Below are positions 49,368 through 61,564 of a stretch of DNA of 64,000 nt, one piece after another. The notes under the pieces are model-generated. The model searched no databases. It saw only the letters and a list, made by a program, of their open reading frames with translations, and was not told the DNA's origin. Source of the DNA: Paractinoplanes deccanensis (GTDB lineage Bacteria; Actinomycetota; Actinomycetes; Mycobacteriales; Micromonosporaceae); contig NZ_BOMI01000092.1 in the NCBI RefSeq assembly GCF_016862115.1, positions 1 to 64,000 of the forward strand, read 5' to 3'. Each line of letters opens with the position of its first letter. The stretch's first letter is position 1. The translations under genes and the position numbers were made by a program.

Positions 49368-50018
49368 ATGCTTCTCCGCTCGCTGGCTCTCGCCGCACCC
49401 GCCGCCCTGCTCGCCGCCTGCACCAACTCCGTCGACGTGGAAGACGCGGCACCGTCGGCTTCCCTCACCACCTCGGCCTCCGCCTGGACCATCTATCAGG
49501 GCGGCGCGAGCCCTTCCCCGGCCGTCTCCTGGGCGCCCGACACGGTCGCCGCCGGCACCTTCCTCCCCTACCGCCCCAACTCGACGGCCATCACGTACGA
49601 CCCCGCCGTGGTCCCCGCGGGCGCCCGAGCCGAGGTCGGCATCACCCGCAACGCCGCCGGCATGATCGTCCGCCTCACCACCGCCGGCTTGATCCCCCGC
49701 CGCTCTTACGGCGCCCACCTGCACACCGCCCCCTGCACCGCCACCCCCGACGACGCCGGGCCCCACTACCAGCATTCGAAGGACCCCAAGACCCCTTCGG
49801 TCGACCCTTCGTACGCCAACCCCAGGAACGAGATCTGGCTCGACTTCACCGCCGACACCACAGGCGCCGCCACCGCCACTAGCGAACAGCGCTGGACCTT
49901 CCCCACCACCGACACCCCGCGCTCCCTGGTCATCCACGCCCTGACCACCCGAACCGCCGCCCCCGACGCAGGCACAGCCGGCCCCCGAGCCGCCTGCCTG
50001 ACGCTCCCTACTCGCTAG
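49368..50018 (+). CDS. Cu/Zn-SOD-like lipoprotein
   Basis: 216 aa. Lipoprotein signal (LALAAPAALLAAC). The mature part has the Cu/Zn superoxide dismutase scaffold: GAHLHTAPC (two Cu-ligand histidines), GPHYQH and IHALTT (a third). Residues aligned to the zinc-binding loop (DPKTPSVDPSYANPRNEIW) lack clear His/Asp ligands, so activity is uncertain. This is similar to SodC-like lipoproteins of actinobacteria. Extracellular, membrane-anchored. Confidence 0.75.
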   Translation: MLLRSLALAAPAALLAACTNSVDVEDAAPSASLTTSASAWTIYQGGASPSPAVSWAPDTVAAGTFLPYRPNSTAITYDPAVVPAGARAEVGITRNAAGMIVRLTTAGLIPRRSYGAHLHTAPCTATPDDAGPHYQHSKDPKTPSVDPSYANPRNEIWLDFTADTTGAATATSEQRWTFPTTDTPRSLVIHALTTRTAAPDAGTAGPRAACLTLPTR

Positions 50019-50345
50019 CTGACAGAACGCCCCAAACTCACCAAGGGCGGAAGGTAAAGGGCGACGCGGGCGGGACGGTGACGCAGGGCGAGGCCGCAAG
50101 GCGAGGTGGCGACGCCAGGCGGGCGGTAACGCCAGGCGGGGCGGCGCCAAGACGAACCGACGTCAGCCCGTTGCCCGCGCCCCGCAACCCGCGCGACAAG
50201 CCTGGAATTGCCGAAGTACCAACACGAAGCGTGCCTGCCCGGCAGACTCCCCTGCCCACGGTGTTGATCATTACCTCCCGGGACTGCGTCACGGCGAGGG
50301 CAGGCGGTAACGTCGGGGTCGGATCGACGATCGGAGGCACCACTC
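50019..50345. other. 327-base intergenic stretch
   Basis: It separates the SOD-like lipoprotein from aminopeptidase P. It contains short direct repeats around GCCAGGCGGG (near 50108-50140) but no gene-like frame with good codon use and no clear terminator. Presumably it carries the promoter of the downstream gene. Confidence 0.5.
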
Positions 50346-51857
50346 ATGGCCGAGCAGGGCGACGGCAAGAAGCCGGGCGACGGCAAGAAGCAGGGCGACG
50401 GCAAGACCGAGACCGCCGCGAAGACGGAGTCGCACGACCCCGCCTTCCCCGAGGCTTTCCTGCAGTTCATGCGCACCGGTTGGCGTGAGGATCCGATCTC
50501 CGTCGCGCCGCTGCCCGAGGTGCCCAACTATGCGAAGCGCCGCGCCGCTCTCTCCGAGGCCTTCCCCGGCGAGACGCTCATCATCCCGAGCGGCAACGAG
50601 AAGGTGCGGGCCAACGACACCGACTACCCGTTCCGCCCCGGCAGCGATTTCGTCTACCTGACCGGCGACCGCGATCCCGACAGCGTGCTCGTGCTGCGCC
50701 CCAGCGGCTCGGGCCATGATGCCGTGCTCTACACCCACCAGCGCAACTCCAAGGACACGGACGCCTTCTTCCGCAGCCGCAACGGCGAGCTCTGGATCGG
50801 CCGCACCCACACGCTCGGCGAGAAGTCGACCGAGCTCGGCATCGAGACCGCGCCCCTGAGCGAGCTCGGCACCGCGCTCGCCACATCCGCGCCCGGCCGC
50901 ACCCGGGTGCTGCGGGGCTTCGACGCCGCCGTCGACCGCGCCGTGCTCGCCTACGAGCCCGACAAGGACAAGCCCCGCGACCGTGAGCTGGCCTGGGTGC
51001 TCTCCGAGCTCAAGTTGGTCAAGGACGAGTGGGAGATCGCGCAGCTCCAGGCCGCGATCGACGCCACGGTCCGCGGCTTCGAGGACGTCGCCCGCATCCT
51101 GCCCGCCGACCGCGGGGTCAAGGAGCGGCTGCTCGAGGGCGTCTTCGGCCTGCGCGCCCGGCACGACGGCAACGACGTCGGCTACGGCTCGATCGTCGGC
51201 GCCGGCGCGCACGCGACGATCCTGCACTGGGTCCGCAACACCGGCGTCACCAGGCCGGGTGAGCTGCTGCTCATGGACATGGGCGTCGAGGGCGACAACT
51301 TCTACACCGCCGACGTCACCCGCACCGTCCCGGTCTCGGGCACGTTCACCCCGCTCCAGCGCCAGGTGTACGACATCGTGCACGCGTCGCAGCAGGCCGG
51401 CATGGACGCCATCAAGCCCGGCGTGAAGTTCCGCGACGTGCACAAGACCTGCATGCGGGTGCTCGCCGAGGGCCTCAACGACCTGGGCCTGCTGCCGGTC
51501 AGCGTCGACGAGGCGATGAGCGACGAGAGCACCGTCTACCGCCGCTGGACGCTGCACGGCTTCGGCCACATGCTCGGCATCGACGTGCACGACTGCAACA
51601 ACGCTCGCAACGAGAACTATCGTGACGGCGAGCTCAAGGAAGGCTACGTCCTCACCGTCGAGCCGGGCCTCTACTTCCAGCCCGAGGACGACCTGGTGCC
51701 CGAGGAGCTGCGCGGCATCGGCGTCCGCATCGAGGACGACGTCCTGGTGACCGCCGACGGCTGCCGCAACCTGTCGGACGGCCTGCCGCGGTCCTCCGCC
51801 GAGGTCGAGGCCTGGATGGCGTCGCAGCGCGAGGCTGGCCCGCGCCTGCCCGAGTAG
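50346..51857 (+). CDS. pepP: Xaa-Pro aminopeptidase (PepP type)
   Basis: 503 aa, M24B. The creatinase N-terminal domain (ALSEAFPGETLIIPSGNE, FRPGSDFVYLTGDRDPD) is followed by the pita-bread domain with the dinuclear metal ligands: D in MDMG, D in ADVTR, H in LHGFGHMLG (~402), E in VEPGLYF and E in RIEDDVLV. It removes N-terminal residues before Pro. The N-terminal ~25 residues are Lys/Gly repeats (GDGKK) of no known role. Cytoplasmic. Confidence 0.93.
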   Translation: MAEQGDGKKPGDGKKQGDGKTETAAKTESHDPAFPEAFLQFMRTGWREDPISVAPLPEVPNYAKRRAALSEAFPGETLIIPSGNEKVRANDTDYPFRPGSDFVYLTGDRDPDSVLVLRPSGSGHDAVLYTHQRNSKDTDAFFRSRNGELWIGRTHTLGEKSTELGIETAPLSELGTALATSAPGRTRVLRGFDAAVDRAVLAYEPDKDKPRDRELAWVLSELKLVKDEWEIAQLQAAIDATVRGFEDVARILPADRGVKERLLEGVFGLRARHDGNDVGYGSIVGAGAHATILHWVRNTGVTRPGELLLMDMGVEGDNFYTADVTRTVPVSGTFTPLQRQVYDIVHASQQAGMDAIKPGVKFRDVHKTCMRVLAEGLNDLGLLPVSVDEAMSDESTVYRRWTLHGFGHMLGIDVHDCNNARNENYRDGELKEGYVLTVEPGLYFQPEDDLVPEELRGIGVRIEDDVLVTADGCRNLSDGLPRSSAEVEAWMASQREAGPRLPE

Positions 51858-51866
51858 CTCTCCGTC

Positions 51867-51890
51867 GCGCCCGAGGAGCTCCTCGGGCGC
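51867..51890. terminator. Bidirectional terminator palindrome
   Basis: A perfect 24-base palindrome (12-base arms beginning GCGCCCGAGGAG) lies between the ends of convergent genes. As RNA it forms a strong hairpin on both strands, with no T-run. Confidence 0.65.
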
Positions 51891-52621
51891 TATTCCGTCT
51901 CGCGCAGCACCGTCTCGAGCACGGCGGCCACTCGCGCCGGGGCGATCGGGGCCACCGGGCCCCGCTCGCCCTGATCGAGCCGGCGGAGCGCCGCGCCGAT
52001 CGCGATCAGGGACGGGCGCCGCCGGAGCGCCCAGGCGCCGGCCTCCGCCTTGGACAGGTGATCGCCCTCCACCGCGAAGCGCCAGATGCGGCAGGCGGTG
52101 AGGACCATGAAGGCGGCGTGCGCGTCGTCGTCGGTCAGCGTCAGCCAGGTGCGGAGCCACTGGCGGCCGCGGTCCACGACCCAGCGGTCCGGGACCGGCC
52201 CGATCACCTCGGCCGGCGGCGCGCCGTGCAGGGCCCGCCCACCGGCGCGGGCCATGGACAGCTCGGCGAGCAGGTCGGGCGCCGCGGCCGCCCGGCGCTC
52301 CACTTCGAACAGTCCGCCCGAACGGCCGGCGTGCAGCTCCAGGGGCGGCTGAGCCGAGGGCGCCGCCGCCGTCTCCGCCGTCACCACGTCGAGGTCGACA
52401 CCCGACGCCTCGCCGCGCAGATCCGTGTCGCGTATCAGACGCTCCAGCTCGTCCAGCTCCGCGTCGGTGAGCCGGCGCTCGCTCACCGCCAGCAGATCGA
52501 TGTCGCTGCGCCCGGGCCGGAAGCCCCCGGCCGCGAGCGAGCCGTGCAGGATCACCGACCGTGCGGCCGGTCCCAGGACGTCCGCGACGGCGCGCGCGAT
52601 CTCCTCCGCCGTCGCGATCAT
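51890..52621 (-). CDS. AadA-like nucleotidyltransferase
   Basis: 243 aa. The nucleotidyltransferase motif is complete: HGSLAAGGFRPGRSDIDLL (G-S, then D-x-D). The C-terminal helical part (WLRTWLTLTDDDAHAAFMVLTACRIWRFAVEG) matches aminoglycoside adenylyltransferases (AadA/ANT(3'')/(9)) and DUF4111. It could modify an aminoglycoside or another hydroxyl compound; resistance is not shown. ATG 52621 starts at the family N-terminus. Confidence 0.83.
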   Translation of the reverse strand: MIATAEEIARAVADVLGPAARSVILHGSLAAGGFRPGRSDIDLLAVSERRLTDAELDELERLIRDTDLRGEASGVDLDVVTAETAAAPSAQPPLELHAGRSGGLFEVERRAAAAPDLLAELSMARAGGRALHGAPPAEVIGPVPDRWVVDRGRQWLRTWLTLTDDDAHAAFMVLTACRIWRFAVEGDHLSKAEAGAWALRRRPSLIAIGAALRRLDQGERGPVAPIAPARVAAVLETVLRETE

Positions 52622-52695
52622 GAGCGGGTGTTGGTGCCGGTAAGCCGACAGAGCAGGCGGTCCACAACGACGCAGCCTAGCCATACCATTGCGGC

Positions 52696-53433
52696 GTGAA
52701 CGTGATTGCCCACATCAGCGACGTCCACATCGACAGCGAGGATCGCAGTGTCGATCGTGCGGAGCGTGTCCTGCGCTATCTCGCCGGCCTGCCGACTCCC
52801 GTCGACGTGGTGCTGGTGACCGGCGACATCGCCGACCACGGCACCGAGCAGGAGTACGAACGTGTCCGTCAGGTGATCGACCTGCCGGTGCCGACGCTGA
52901 TGCTGCCCGGCAACCATGACGTCCGCGAGGCGTACCGCAAGATCTTGCTGGAGGAGACGCCGACCGGCGGCCCGATCAACTCGTCCCACCGGGTCGGGGG
53001 CATGTTCTTCGCGATGTGCGACTCGAGCATCCCCGGCCGCAACGACGGCCTGCTGGAGCCGGAGACCCTCGACTGGCTGGACGCCGAGCTGGCCGCCGCC
53101 TCGGACGTGCCCGCGTTCGTCTGCTTCCACCATCCGCCCGTGACGCTCGAGGTGCCCTTCATCGACGGCATCCGGCAGTTCTCCACCGACCGCCTGGCCG
53201 AGATCGTCGCGCGTCACGACAACGTGGTGGCCGTGCTCTGCGGCCACGCGCACACGCCGGCCGCGACCATGTTCGCCGGCAAGCCGGTGCTCGTCGCGCC
53301 CAGCGTCTCGTCGACGCTGCTGCTGCCCTTCGAGAGCGACGACGTGATCACCCGCGAGCTGCCGCCGATGCTCGCCTTCCACGTCCTCGACGAGCAGCGA
53401 CGGCTCACCACCCACTACCGCGTGGTGCTCTGA
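52696..53433 (+). CDS. Metallophosphoesterase (CpdA/GpdQ-like)
   Basis: 245 aa. All calcineurin-like motifs are present: SDVHID, GDIADHG, GNHD, CFHHPP and CGHAHT. The family hydrolyses cyclic nucleotides or phosphodiesters with two metal ions; CpdA acts on cAMP. No signal peptide is seen. It begins 74 bases downstream of the divergent AadA-like gene. The 3' end overlaps the convergent SDR by 19 bases. Confidence 0.9.
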   Translation: MNVIAHISDVHIDSEDRSVDRAERVLRYLAGLPTPVDVVLVTGDIADHGTEQEYERVRQVIDLPVPTLMLPGNHDVREAYRKILLEETPTGGPINSSHRVGGMFFAMCDSSIPGRNDGLLEPETLDWLDAELAAASDVPAFVCFHHPPVTLEVPFIDGIRQFSTDRLAEIVARHDNVVAVLCGHAHTPAATMFAGKPVLVAPSVSSTLLLPFESDDVITRELPPMLAFHVLDEQRRLTTHYRVVL

Positions 53434-54314
53434 CGGGGGTCGAGCCCGGTCAGGGCCGCGGAGAGCTCCCAGAGCCGTTCCCCTTCCGGCCCGTCGGTCG
53501 GATAGGTCTCGGTGGCCGCGCAGTCGCGGCAATAGGCCCCGCCGTACGGCTCGGCGTCCGGTGACGTGGCCGCCCACACCGGCGTGGCGGCCCCCTGGGC
53601 GGCGCTGCGGAAGAGCCCCGGCATCGGCCGGCCCTCGGCGTCGATCCACCCCGCCTCGATCATCTCGGTACGGCCGAGGTGGCGCTGCAACGGCGAGAGC
53701 ACCCAGCCGGGGCTGGCCGAGAAGGCACGCACCCCCAGCTTGTCGAGGTGGTGCGCGAACAGGACGTTGGCGAGCTTGGACTGCCCGTACGCGGCCCATT
53801 TGTCGTACCGCCGTCCGAAGTGGATGTCGTCCCACCGCATGCGGTCCTCCGGTGAGCGGCCGGAGCCGACCACGACGACCCGCGCCGCCGCCGCGGCCTT
53901 CAGCTCGGGCCAGAGATGCGCGACCAGCGCGTAGTGGCCCAGGTGGTTGATCGCGAACTGCGCCTCCCAGCCCGGGCCGACGCGCGTCTCGGGGCAGGCC
54001 ATGACCGCCGCGCTCGCGATCACGATGTCGAGCGCCGCCCGGTCACGGCGGAAACCGGCGGCGAACGCCTCGACCGAGGCCAGGTCGGCGAGGTCCATGG
54101 GCCGGATCTCGATCGGGCTGCCGCGCAGCGCCTGCCGCGCCACCTCCGGCCGGCGGGCCGGGACGATCACGTGCGCCCCGGCGGCGGCGAGGGCGAGCGT
54201 CGCCTCCCTGCCGATGCCGGAGTATCCGCCGGTCACCACGGCGGTGTGCCCGGCGAGATCGATACCGCTGAGCACGTCGGCCGCCGTGCTGTGCGCACCC
54301 AAACCAGTCGTCAT
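53415..54314 (-). CDS. SDR-family oxidoreductase (retinol dehydrogenase-like)
   Basis: 299 aa. TGGYSGIG cofactor loop, NHLGHYAL in place of N-x-x-G, and YGQSKLAN with the catalytic Tyr and Lys, typical of the wide-substrate retinol dehydrogenase/WW-domain oxidoreductase-like group. A C-terminal CRDC pair is noted. ATG 54314. Likely NADP(H)-dependent. No operon partner is evident. Confidence 0.87.
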   Translation of the reverse strand: MTTGLGAHSTAADVLSGIDLAGHTAVVTGGYSGIGREATLALAAAGAHVIVPARRPEVARQALRGSPIEIRPMDLADLASVEAFAAGFRRDRAALDIVIASAAVMACPETRVGPGWEAQFAINHLGHYALVAHLWPELKAAAAARVVVVGSGRSPEDRMRWDDIHFGRRYDKWAAYGQSKLANVLFAHHLDKLGVRAFSASPGWVLSPLQRHLGRTEMIEAGWIDAEGRPMPGLFRSAAQGAATPVWAATSPDAEPYGGAYCRDCAATETYPTDGPEGERLWELSAALTGLDPRQSTTR

Positions 54315-54355
54315 GGCGGCGAAGGTAGGTCTTCGAGCGCGCTCGAAGTCAACCC

Positions 54356-54856
54356 TCAGGAGGCGGGGGTGAACTCGCTGACGCCGAAGCACTCGGCGCC
54401 GCTCGCTCCCTCCTCGGAGACGTTGATCATCACCTTCACCGGTACACCCTCGGGGCTGAAGGTCCTGGTGACCTCGCCGCCGTCGTCGGCCGCGGTCTGT
54501 GCCATCTCGAGCAGCTGCCCGAGCGTGAAGGCGTCGATCTCCTCGCCCTGGTCGCCGGTGACCGGGCCGAGGTCGACCTCGCCGGTGCTCGACGGCGTCG
54601 CCGCCTGGGCGTCGAGGCGCTCGGTCGAGGCCACCTGCCCCGACTTGATCGTCACGCGGTAGCGCCCCAGCGGCGCCGCGTCGTCACAGCCGCGCGCGAG
54701 CACGTACGAGTAGGAGGCCGGCTCTTTCCACGGCGGCGGCGACGCGACCACCGACGCGGACGGCGTGACGAAGGTCGAGGATTTCGGCTCGTCCGACGTG
54801 CATCCGCCGATCGCCGCCACCAGGACGATGCCGCCCAAGGCCCATCCGAGCCGCAC
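54356..54856 (-). CDS. DUF6174-like lipoprotein
   Basis: 166 aa. Lipobox (VAAIGGC) after an N-terminal hydrophobic stretch. The mature part has SYSYVLARGCDDAAPLGRYRVTIKSGQVAS, the core of a small secreted-lipoprotein family of about this size (DUF6174), with a second Cys late (AECFG), possibly forming a disulphide with the first. Function unknown. It is divergent from the YCII gene. Confidence 0.72.
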   Translation of the reverse strand: MRLGWALGGIVLVAAIGGCTSDEPKSSTFVTPSASVVASPPPWKEPASYSYVLARGCDDAAPLGRYRVTIKSGQVASTERLDAQAATPSSTGEVDLGPVTGDQGEEIDAFTLGQLLEMAQTAADDGGEVTRTFSPEGVPVKVMINVSEEGASGAECFGVSEFTPAS

Positions 54857-55061
54857 TGTCGCCTCCGTAAACCGTTGCAGGGGACCCGCAATCTAGCGCA
54901 GCCGCGCACCCCCGCCGGCTGCCGGGCCGAGTCGCTGTGGAGTTGTCAAGGAACGGGAGGAACGCGAGACGCCCACTCTGCCCCCGATCGGCCCGGCGGC
55001 AGGAGAGTCGAAAGGAGGGGTCGACCCCCTACCAAAGTCGTGGAAAAAAGTTCGGCGCGTG

Positions 55062-55089
55062 TGTCGATCGGAGGGTCCGCCGCTCGACC
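55062..55089 (+). promoter_or_regulatory. ECF42-type promoter (TGTCGA-N17-CGAC)
   Basis: TGTCGA (55062-55067), 17 bases, CGAC (55085-55088). This matches the target motif I recall as reported for ECF42 sigma factors (TGTCGA at -35, CG[A/T]C at -10). It is about 50 bases upstream of the YCII-sigma pair, consistent with autoregulation. Confidence 0.65.
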
Positions 55090-55137
55090 TGAGGGTGAGA
55101 AGGTCGACAAGCGACCGGCGACACCGAGGAGAACACG

Positions 55138-55557
55138 ATGTCCAAGTACATGCTGATCTGGCGGACCACCGACGAGGCCAACGCCAAGATGGCCGAGGCG
55201 TCCTTCGACGACATGCTGGAGCGGGTCGGCCGTTTCAACGAGACCCTCATCAAGGCCGGCGTGCTGGTCGCGGCCGAGGGCCTCGAGGACGCCTCGCAGG
55301 GCGTGGTGGTCGACTACAGCAGCGAGACCCCGGTGGTCACCGACGGGCCCTACGGCGAGACCAAGGAGCTGTTCAACGGCTTCTACATCCTCGACGTCGC
55401 CTCGAAGGAGGAGGCCGTCGAGTGGGCCAAGCGGATGCCGTCCTTCCCGGGCTCGAAGTGCGAGATCCGCCGGGTTCCCGGCATCGACGAGTTTCCCCAG
55501 GACAACGAGTGGATCCAGAAGGAGCGGGCGTGGCGCGAGCAGACCGGCCAGCTCTGA
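55138..55557 (+). CDS. YCII-related (DGPF-type) protein
   Basis: 139 aa. YCII fold with MSKYMLIWRT at the N-terminus and the DGPYGE motif (DGPF class), plus EIRRVPGIDEF near the end. Such genes are almost always next to ECF42 sigma factors and are controlled by them. ATG 55138 with GAGGAG upstream. The sigma gene starts 28 bases before its stop. Function in the pathway is unknown. Confidence 0.87.
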   Translation: MSKYMLIWRTTDEANAKMAEASFDDMLERVGRFNETLIKAGVLVAAEGLEDASQGVVVDYSSETPVVTDGPYGETKELFNGFYILDVASKEEAVEWAKRMPSFPGSKCEIRRVPGIDEFPQDNEWIQKERAWREQTGQL

Positions 55558-56807
55558 CCCCGCCGGAGGAGGCGGCGCGCAGGGCCGTCGAGGCCGTCTG
55601 GCGCATCGAGTCGCCGCGCATCGTCGGCGCGCTCAGCCGCTACACGGGCGACCTGGGGCTCGCCGAGGACGTCGCGCAGGAGGCGGTGGCGGAGGCCCTC
55701 GTCTCCTGGGCGCGCGACGGCGAGCCGGCCAACCCGGCGGGCTGGCTGCTCGCGACCGCGCGGCGGCGGGCGATCGACAGCTTCCGCCGCCGCGCGGCCC
55801 GCGACGAGCGGTACGAGGCGATCGGCCGCGAGCTCGACGAGAGCGACGGCCAGGACGACCTGCTCTGGGATCCGGACCGGGTGGACGACGACATCCTCGC
55901 GCTGATGTTCGTGGCGTGCCATCCGGTCCTCGCGCCGGAGGCCCGGGTGGCGCTGACGCTGCGGACGGTCGGCGGCCTGACCAGCGAGGAGATCGCGCGC
56001 GCGTTCCTCGTGCCGGTGCCGACGATCCAGGCCCGCATCACCCGCGCGAAGAAGACGATCGCCGCGGCCCGGGTGCCGTTCGAGCTGCCGCCGGCCGAGG
56101 AGCGACGGGGGCGGCTCGGCGGCGTGCTCAGCGTGCTCTACGTGATCTTCACGGAGGGCTCGACGGCCACCTCCGGTGACAGCTGGCTGCGCGAGGATCT
56201 GGCGTACGAGGCCATCCGGCTCGCGCGGATGCTCGCCGCCCTGCTGCCGGGCGAGCCCGAGGTGTGGGGGCTGCTGGCGCTCTGCGAGCTGACGGCCGCC
56301 CGCTTCCCGGCGCGCACCGGCCCGGACGGCGAGCCGATCCTGTTGGAAAATCAGGACAGGCGCCGCTGGGACAGGTCGGCGATCCGGCGCGGCCAGGCGG
56401 CGATCGACCAGGCCACGGCCGTGGGCAAGGGCCTCGGGCCGTACGGGTTGCAGGCCTCGATCGCCGCCTGTCACGCCGTGGCCCCGTCGGTGGCCGAGAC
56501 CGACTGGGACCGGATCGTGCTGCTCTACGAGGCGCTCGGCCGGGTCGCGCCGTCGCCGATCGTCGCGCTCAACCGCGCGGTGGCGGTGGCCATGGCGACC
56601 GGGCCGCGAGAGGCTCTCGCCATCGTCGACGACCTGGTGGCGCGCGACCGGCTGCCCGGCTCCTACCTGCTGCCGAGCGTCCGCGGCGAGTTGCTCAGCC
56701 GGCTGGGCCGCGCCGGGGAGGCGCGCGCCGAGCTCGAACTGGCAGCCCGCCTCTGCACGAACACCCGCGAGCGCTCCGTCCTGCTCGCCAAGGCCCGGGC
56801 GCTCTGA
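55530..56807 (+). CDS. ECF42-type sigma factor with C-terminal extension
   Basis: 425 aa. Sigma-2 region (EDVAQEAVAEALVSW, then GWLLATARRRAIDSFRRRAARDERY) and sigma-4 helix-turn-helix (GGLTSEEIARAFLVPVPTIQARITRAKK) precede a ~230-residue extension of helices resembling TPR (RRGQAAIDQATAVGKGLGPYGLQASIAACHAVA). This extension is the ECF42 hallmark and is needed for activity in studied members. GTG 55530 has AAGGAGCG upstream and overlaps the YCII gene. It presumably directs transcription of this operon. Confidence 0.9.
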   Translation: MARADRPALTPPEEAARRAVEAVWRIESPRIVGALSRYTGDLGLAEDVAQEAVAEALVSWARDGEPANPAGWLLATARRRAIDSFRRRAARDERYEAIGRELDESDGQDDLLWDPDRVDDDILALMFVACHPVLAPEARVALTLRTVGGLTSEEIARAFLVPVPTIQARITRAKKTIAAARVPFELPPAEERRGRLGGVLSVLYVIFTEGSTATSGDSWLREDLAYEAIRLARMLAALLPGEPEVWGLLALCELTAARFPARTGPDGEPILLENQDRRRWDRSAIRRGQAAIDQATAVGKGLGPYGLQASIAACHAVAPSVAETDWDRIVLLYEALGRVAPSPIVALNRAVAVAMATGPREALAIVDDLVARDRLPGSYLLPSVRGELLSRLGRAGEARAELELAARLCTNTRERSVLLAKARAL

Positions 56808-56822
56808 GGCCGGCAGCGCGGC

Positions 56823-56962
56823 CCGCACGGCAAGGCCGGCAAGGGCGGCGCTCAGGCCAGCGGCGCCGTCCGCACGGCAAGGCCGGCAAGGCGGCGCCCA
56901 GGCCAGCAGCACCGTCCGCACGACAAGGCCGCCAGGGGCGGCGCCCCGCGCCCAGCCGGCAG
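56823..56962. repeat. Three imperfect 46-47-bp tandem repeats
   Basis: Units start at 56823, 56870 and 56916, each beginning CCGCACG(G/A)CAAGGCCG. They lie in the 170-base gap between the convergent sigma and methyltransferase genes. No spacers separate the units. They might act as a terminator region, but the arms do not form an obvious single hairpin. Confidence 0.65.
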
Positions 56963-56977
56963 ACCGGCCCGCTCGGG

Positions 56978-57739
56978 CTAACGGCGGGTGAGCACGAGCA
57001 GGTCGCTCTCCTCGTCGACCGGGCGGGGCTCGCGCTCGGTGGCCACCGCGGCGTCGAGGGCGGCGAAGCCGGAGAGGATCTCTTCCTCGGTGAGGCGCTC
57101 GAAGGTCGACGAGCCGCGCAGCCGCAGCCGGTCGGCGTAGTCGGACAGGCTGTCGGCGATGCGCTCCTGCACGCAGTCGACGGTCACGAAGTCGAAGCCG
57201 GCCTCGTCGAAGATCTCGAGGAGCGGGTCGAGGCGCGGGAAGACCTGCTCGTCGACGAGGCGCGCGCCCGGGAAGTAGCTGTACCACAGCAGCTCGGGCA
57301 TGCGGTCGGGAAAGAGGCTGCGGATCAGGAGCCGGCCACCGGGGCGCAGCACGCGGGCGATCTCGGCGGCTGCCGCCCGGTGGTCGCGGACGTGGTGGAG
57401 CACCAGGAAGAGCAGCACCACGTCGCAGCTCGCGTCGGGCAGCGGGATCTCGGTGGCCGACCCGTCCAGGTAGGTGACGGCCGGGTCGGCCGCCTTTTCC
57501 TCGGCGACGCGGCGCATGCGGTCGGACGGCTCGACGCCGTAGACCGGGCCGCCGAACTCGCCGGCCAGCAGCGGGGTGAAGCGGCCCGTCCCCGATCCGA
57601 GGTCGAGCACGGTCAGCGGGCGGCCGGGCGGCGCGTAGCGCGCGAACGCCCGCAGCCACTCGGTCATCGTCTCGGGTGGCAGAGCCCGCGCCCTCGCGTA
57701 GACCAGATGCTGCCGCTCGTCGTAATTCACCTCGCGCAA
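56978..57739 (-). CDS. SAM-dependent class I methyltransferase
   Basis: 253 aa. Motif I VLDLGSGTGRFTPLL, then VEPSDRM, YLDGSATEIPLPDASCDVVLLFLVLHHV and RVLRPGGRLLIRS define a small-molecule methyltransferase. TTG 57739 is preferred: GGGGGAG sits just upstream and the protein begins (M)REVNYDERQHLVYARAR; GTG 57730 is an alternative. It lies 83 bases downstream of the pullulanase-like gene on the same strand. Substrate unknown. Confidence 0.83.
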   Translation of the reverse strand: MREVNYDERQHLVYARARALPPETMTEWLRAFARYAPPGRPLTVLDLGSGTGRFTPLLAGEFGGPVYGVEPSDRMRRVAEEKAADPAVTYLDGSATEIPLPDASCDVVLLFLVLHHVRDHRAAAAEIARVLRPGGRLLIRSLFPDRMPELLWYSYFPGARLVDEQVFPRLDPLLEIFDEAGFDFVTVDCVQERIADSLSDYADRLRLRGSSTFERLTEEEILSGFAALDAAVATEREPRPVDEESDLLVLTRR

Positions 57740-57822
57740 CGGCTCCCCCTTCCGCGCCGGGTGTACCGGCTCATTCTCGGCCCACGGCGCGCGGCGCGCG
57801 ACCCCGTGCCGGTGAACGAGAC

Positions 57823-61032
<3,210 letters not shown>

Positions 61033-61063
61033 CGAGCCATCCTCGCACCGAGGTACGACACTT

Positions 61064-61453
61064 TTAATGCGTAGCGACGACCGTGGTGATTCGCGGGCCG
61101 TGCTCGTCGACGCGCAGCAGGTAGCGGTAGCGCTCCCCCGGCACGGCGTTGCCCGAGCTGTCCAGGTATTCCCACTCGACCGCGACCATCGTGAGCCGGG
61201 CCGAGAGCGGCTGCACCTCGCGCAGCTGGGCGTGCGCGGCGACGATCCTTTGCTCCTGGTACGCCGGCGCGGCACCCAGGAACGACAGCGCGACGGCCGC
61301 GGGCGAGGCGAAGGTGAAGCTGTACGAGTCGGCGACCACCATGCCCGGCAGCGCGTAGCAGTTCGCGATCGCCGAGACGTCCCCGCTGGTCAGCGCGGTC
61401 CCGTAGCGGTCGAAGAAGTCGGTCAGCTCATCGGAATCGGTGGGCGCCTGCAC
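61064..61453 (-). CDS. SnoaL-like/NTF2-fold protein
   Basis: 129 aa cone-shaped NTF2-like fold: ELTDFFDRYGTALTSGDVSAIANCYALPG at the N-terminus and VEWEYLDSSGNAVPGERYRYLLRV in the middle. Members are ligand-binding or enzymatic (isomerases, cyclases) and otherwise unpredictable. It lies upstream of the pullulanase gene and may share its transcript. It is divergent from aconitase. Confidence 0.75.
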   Translation of the reverse strand: MQAPTDSDELTDFFDRYGTALTSGDVSAIANCYALPGMVVADSYSFTFASPAAVALSFLGAAPAYQEQRIVAAHAQLREVQPLSARLTMVAVEWEYLDSSGNAVPGERYRYLLRVDEHGPRITTVVATH

Positions 61454-61564
61454 GGTTCCGAGTGTGCCCAGGCCCGGAGGGGAGTAAACGTGAGGGGAAT
61501 ACCGACCCCGCCTTGCGCGGGCTTACAAGACGGACGTACGGTTTACGGGAAACGTGAACCGAGA

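Noticed and set aside
51890..52621. Calling this an aminoglycoside resistance gene
   Set aside because: Only the general nucleotidyltransferase and DUF4111 features are visible; the substrate cannot be read from sequence.
56823..56962. Possible CRISPR array
   Set aside because: Units are adjacent and imperfect, with no spacers and no cas genes.
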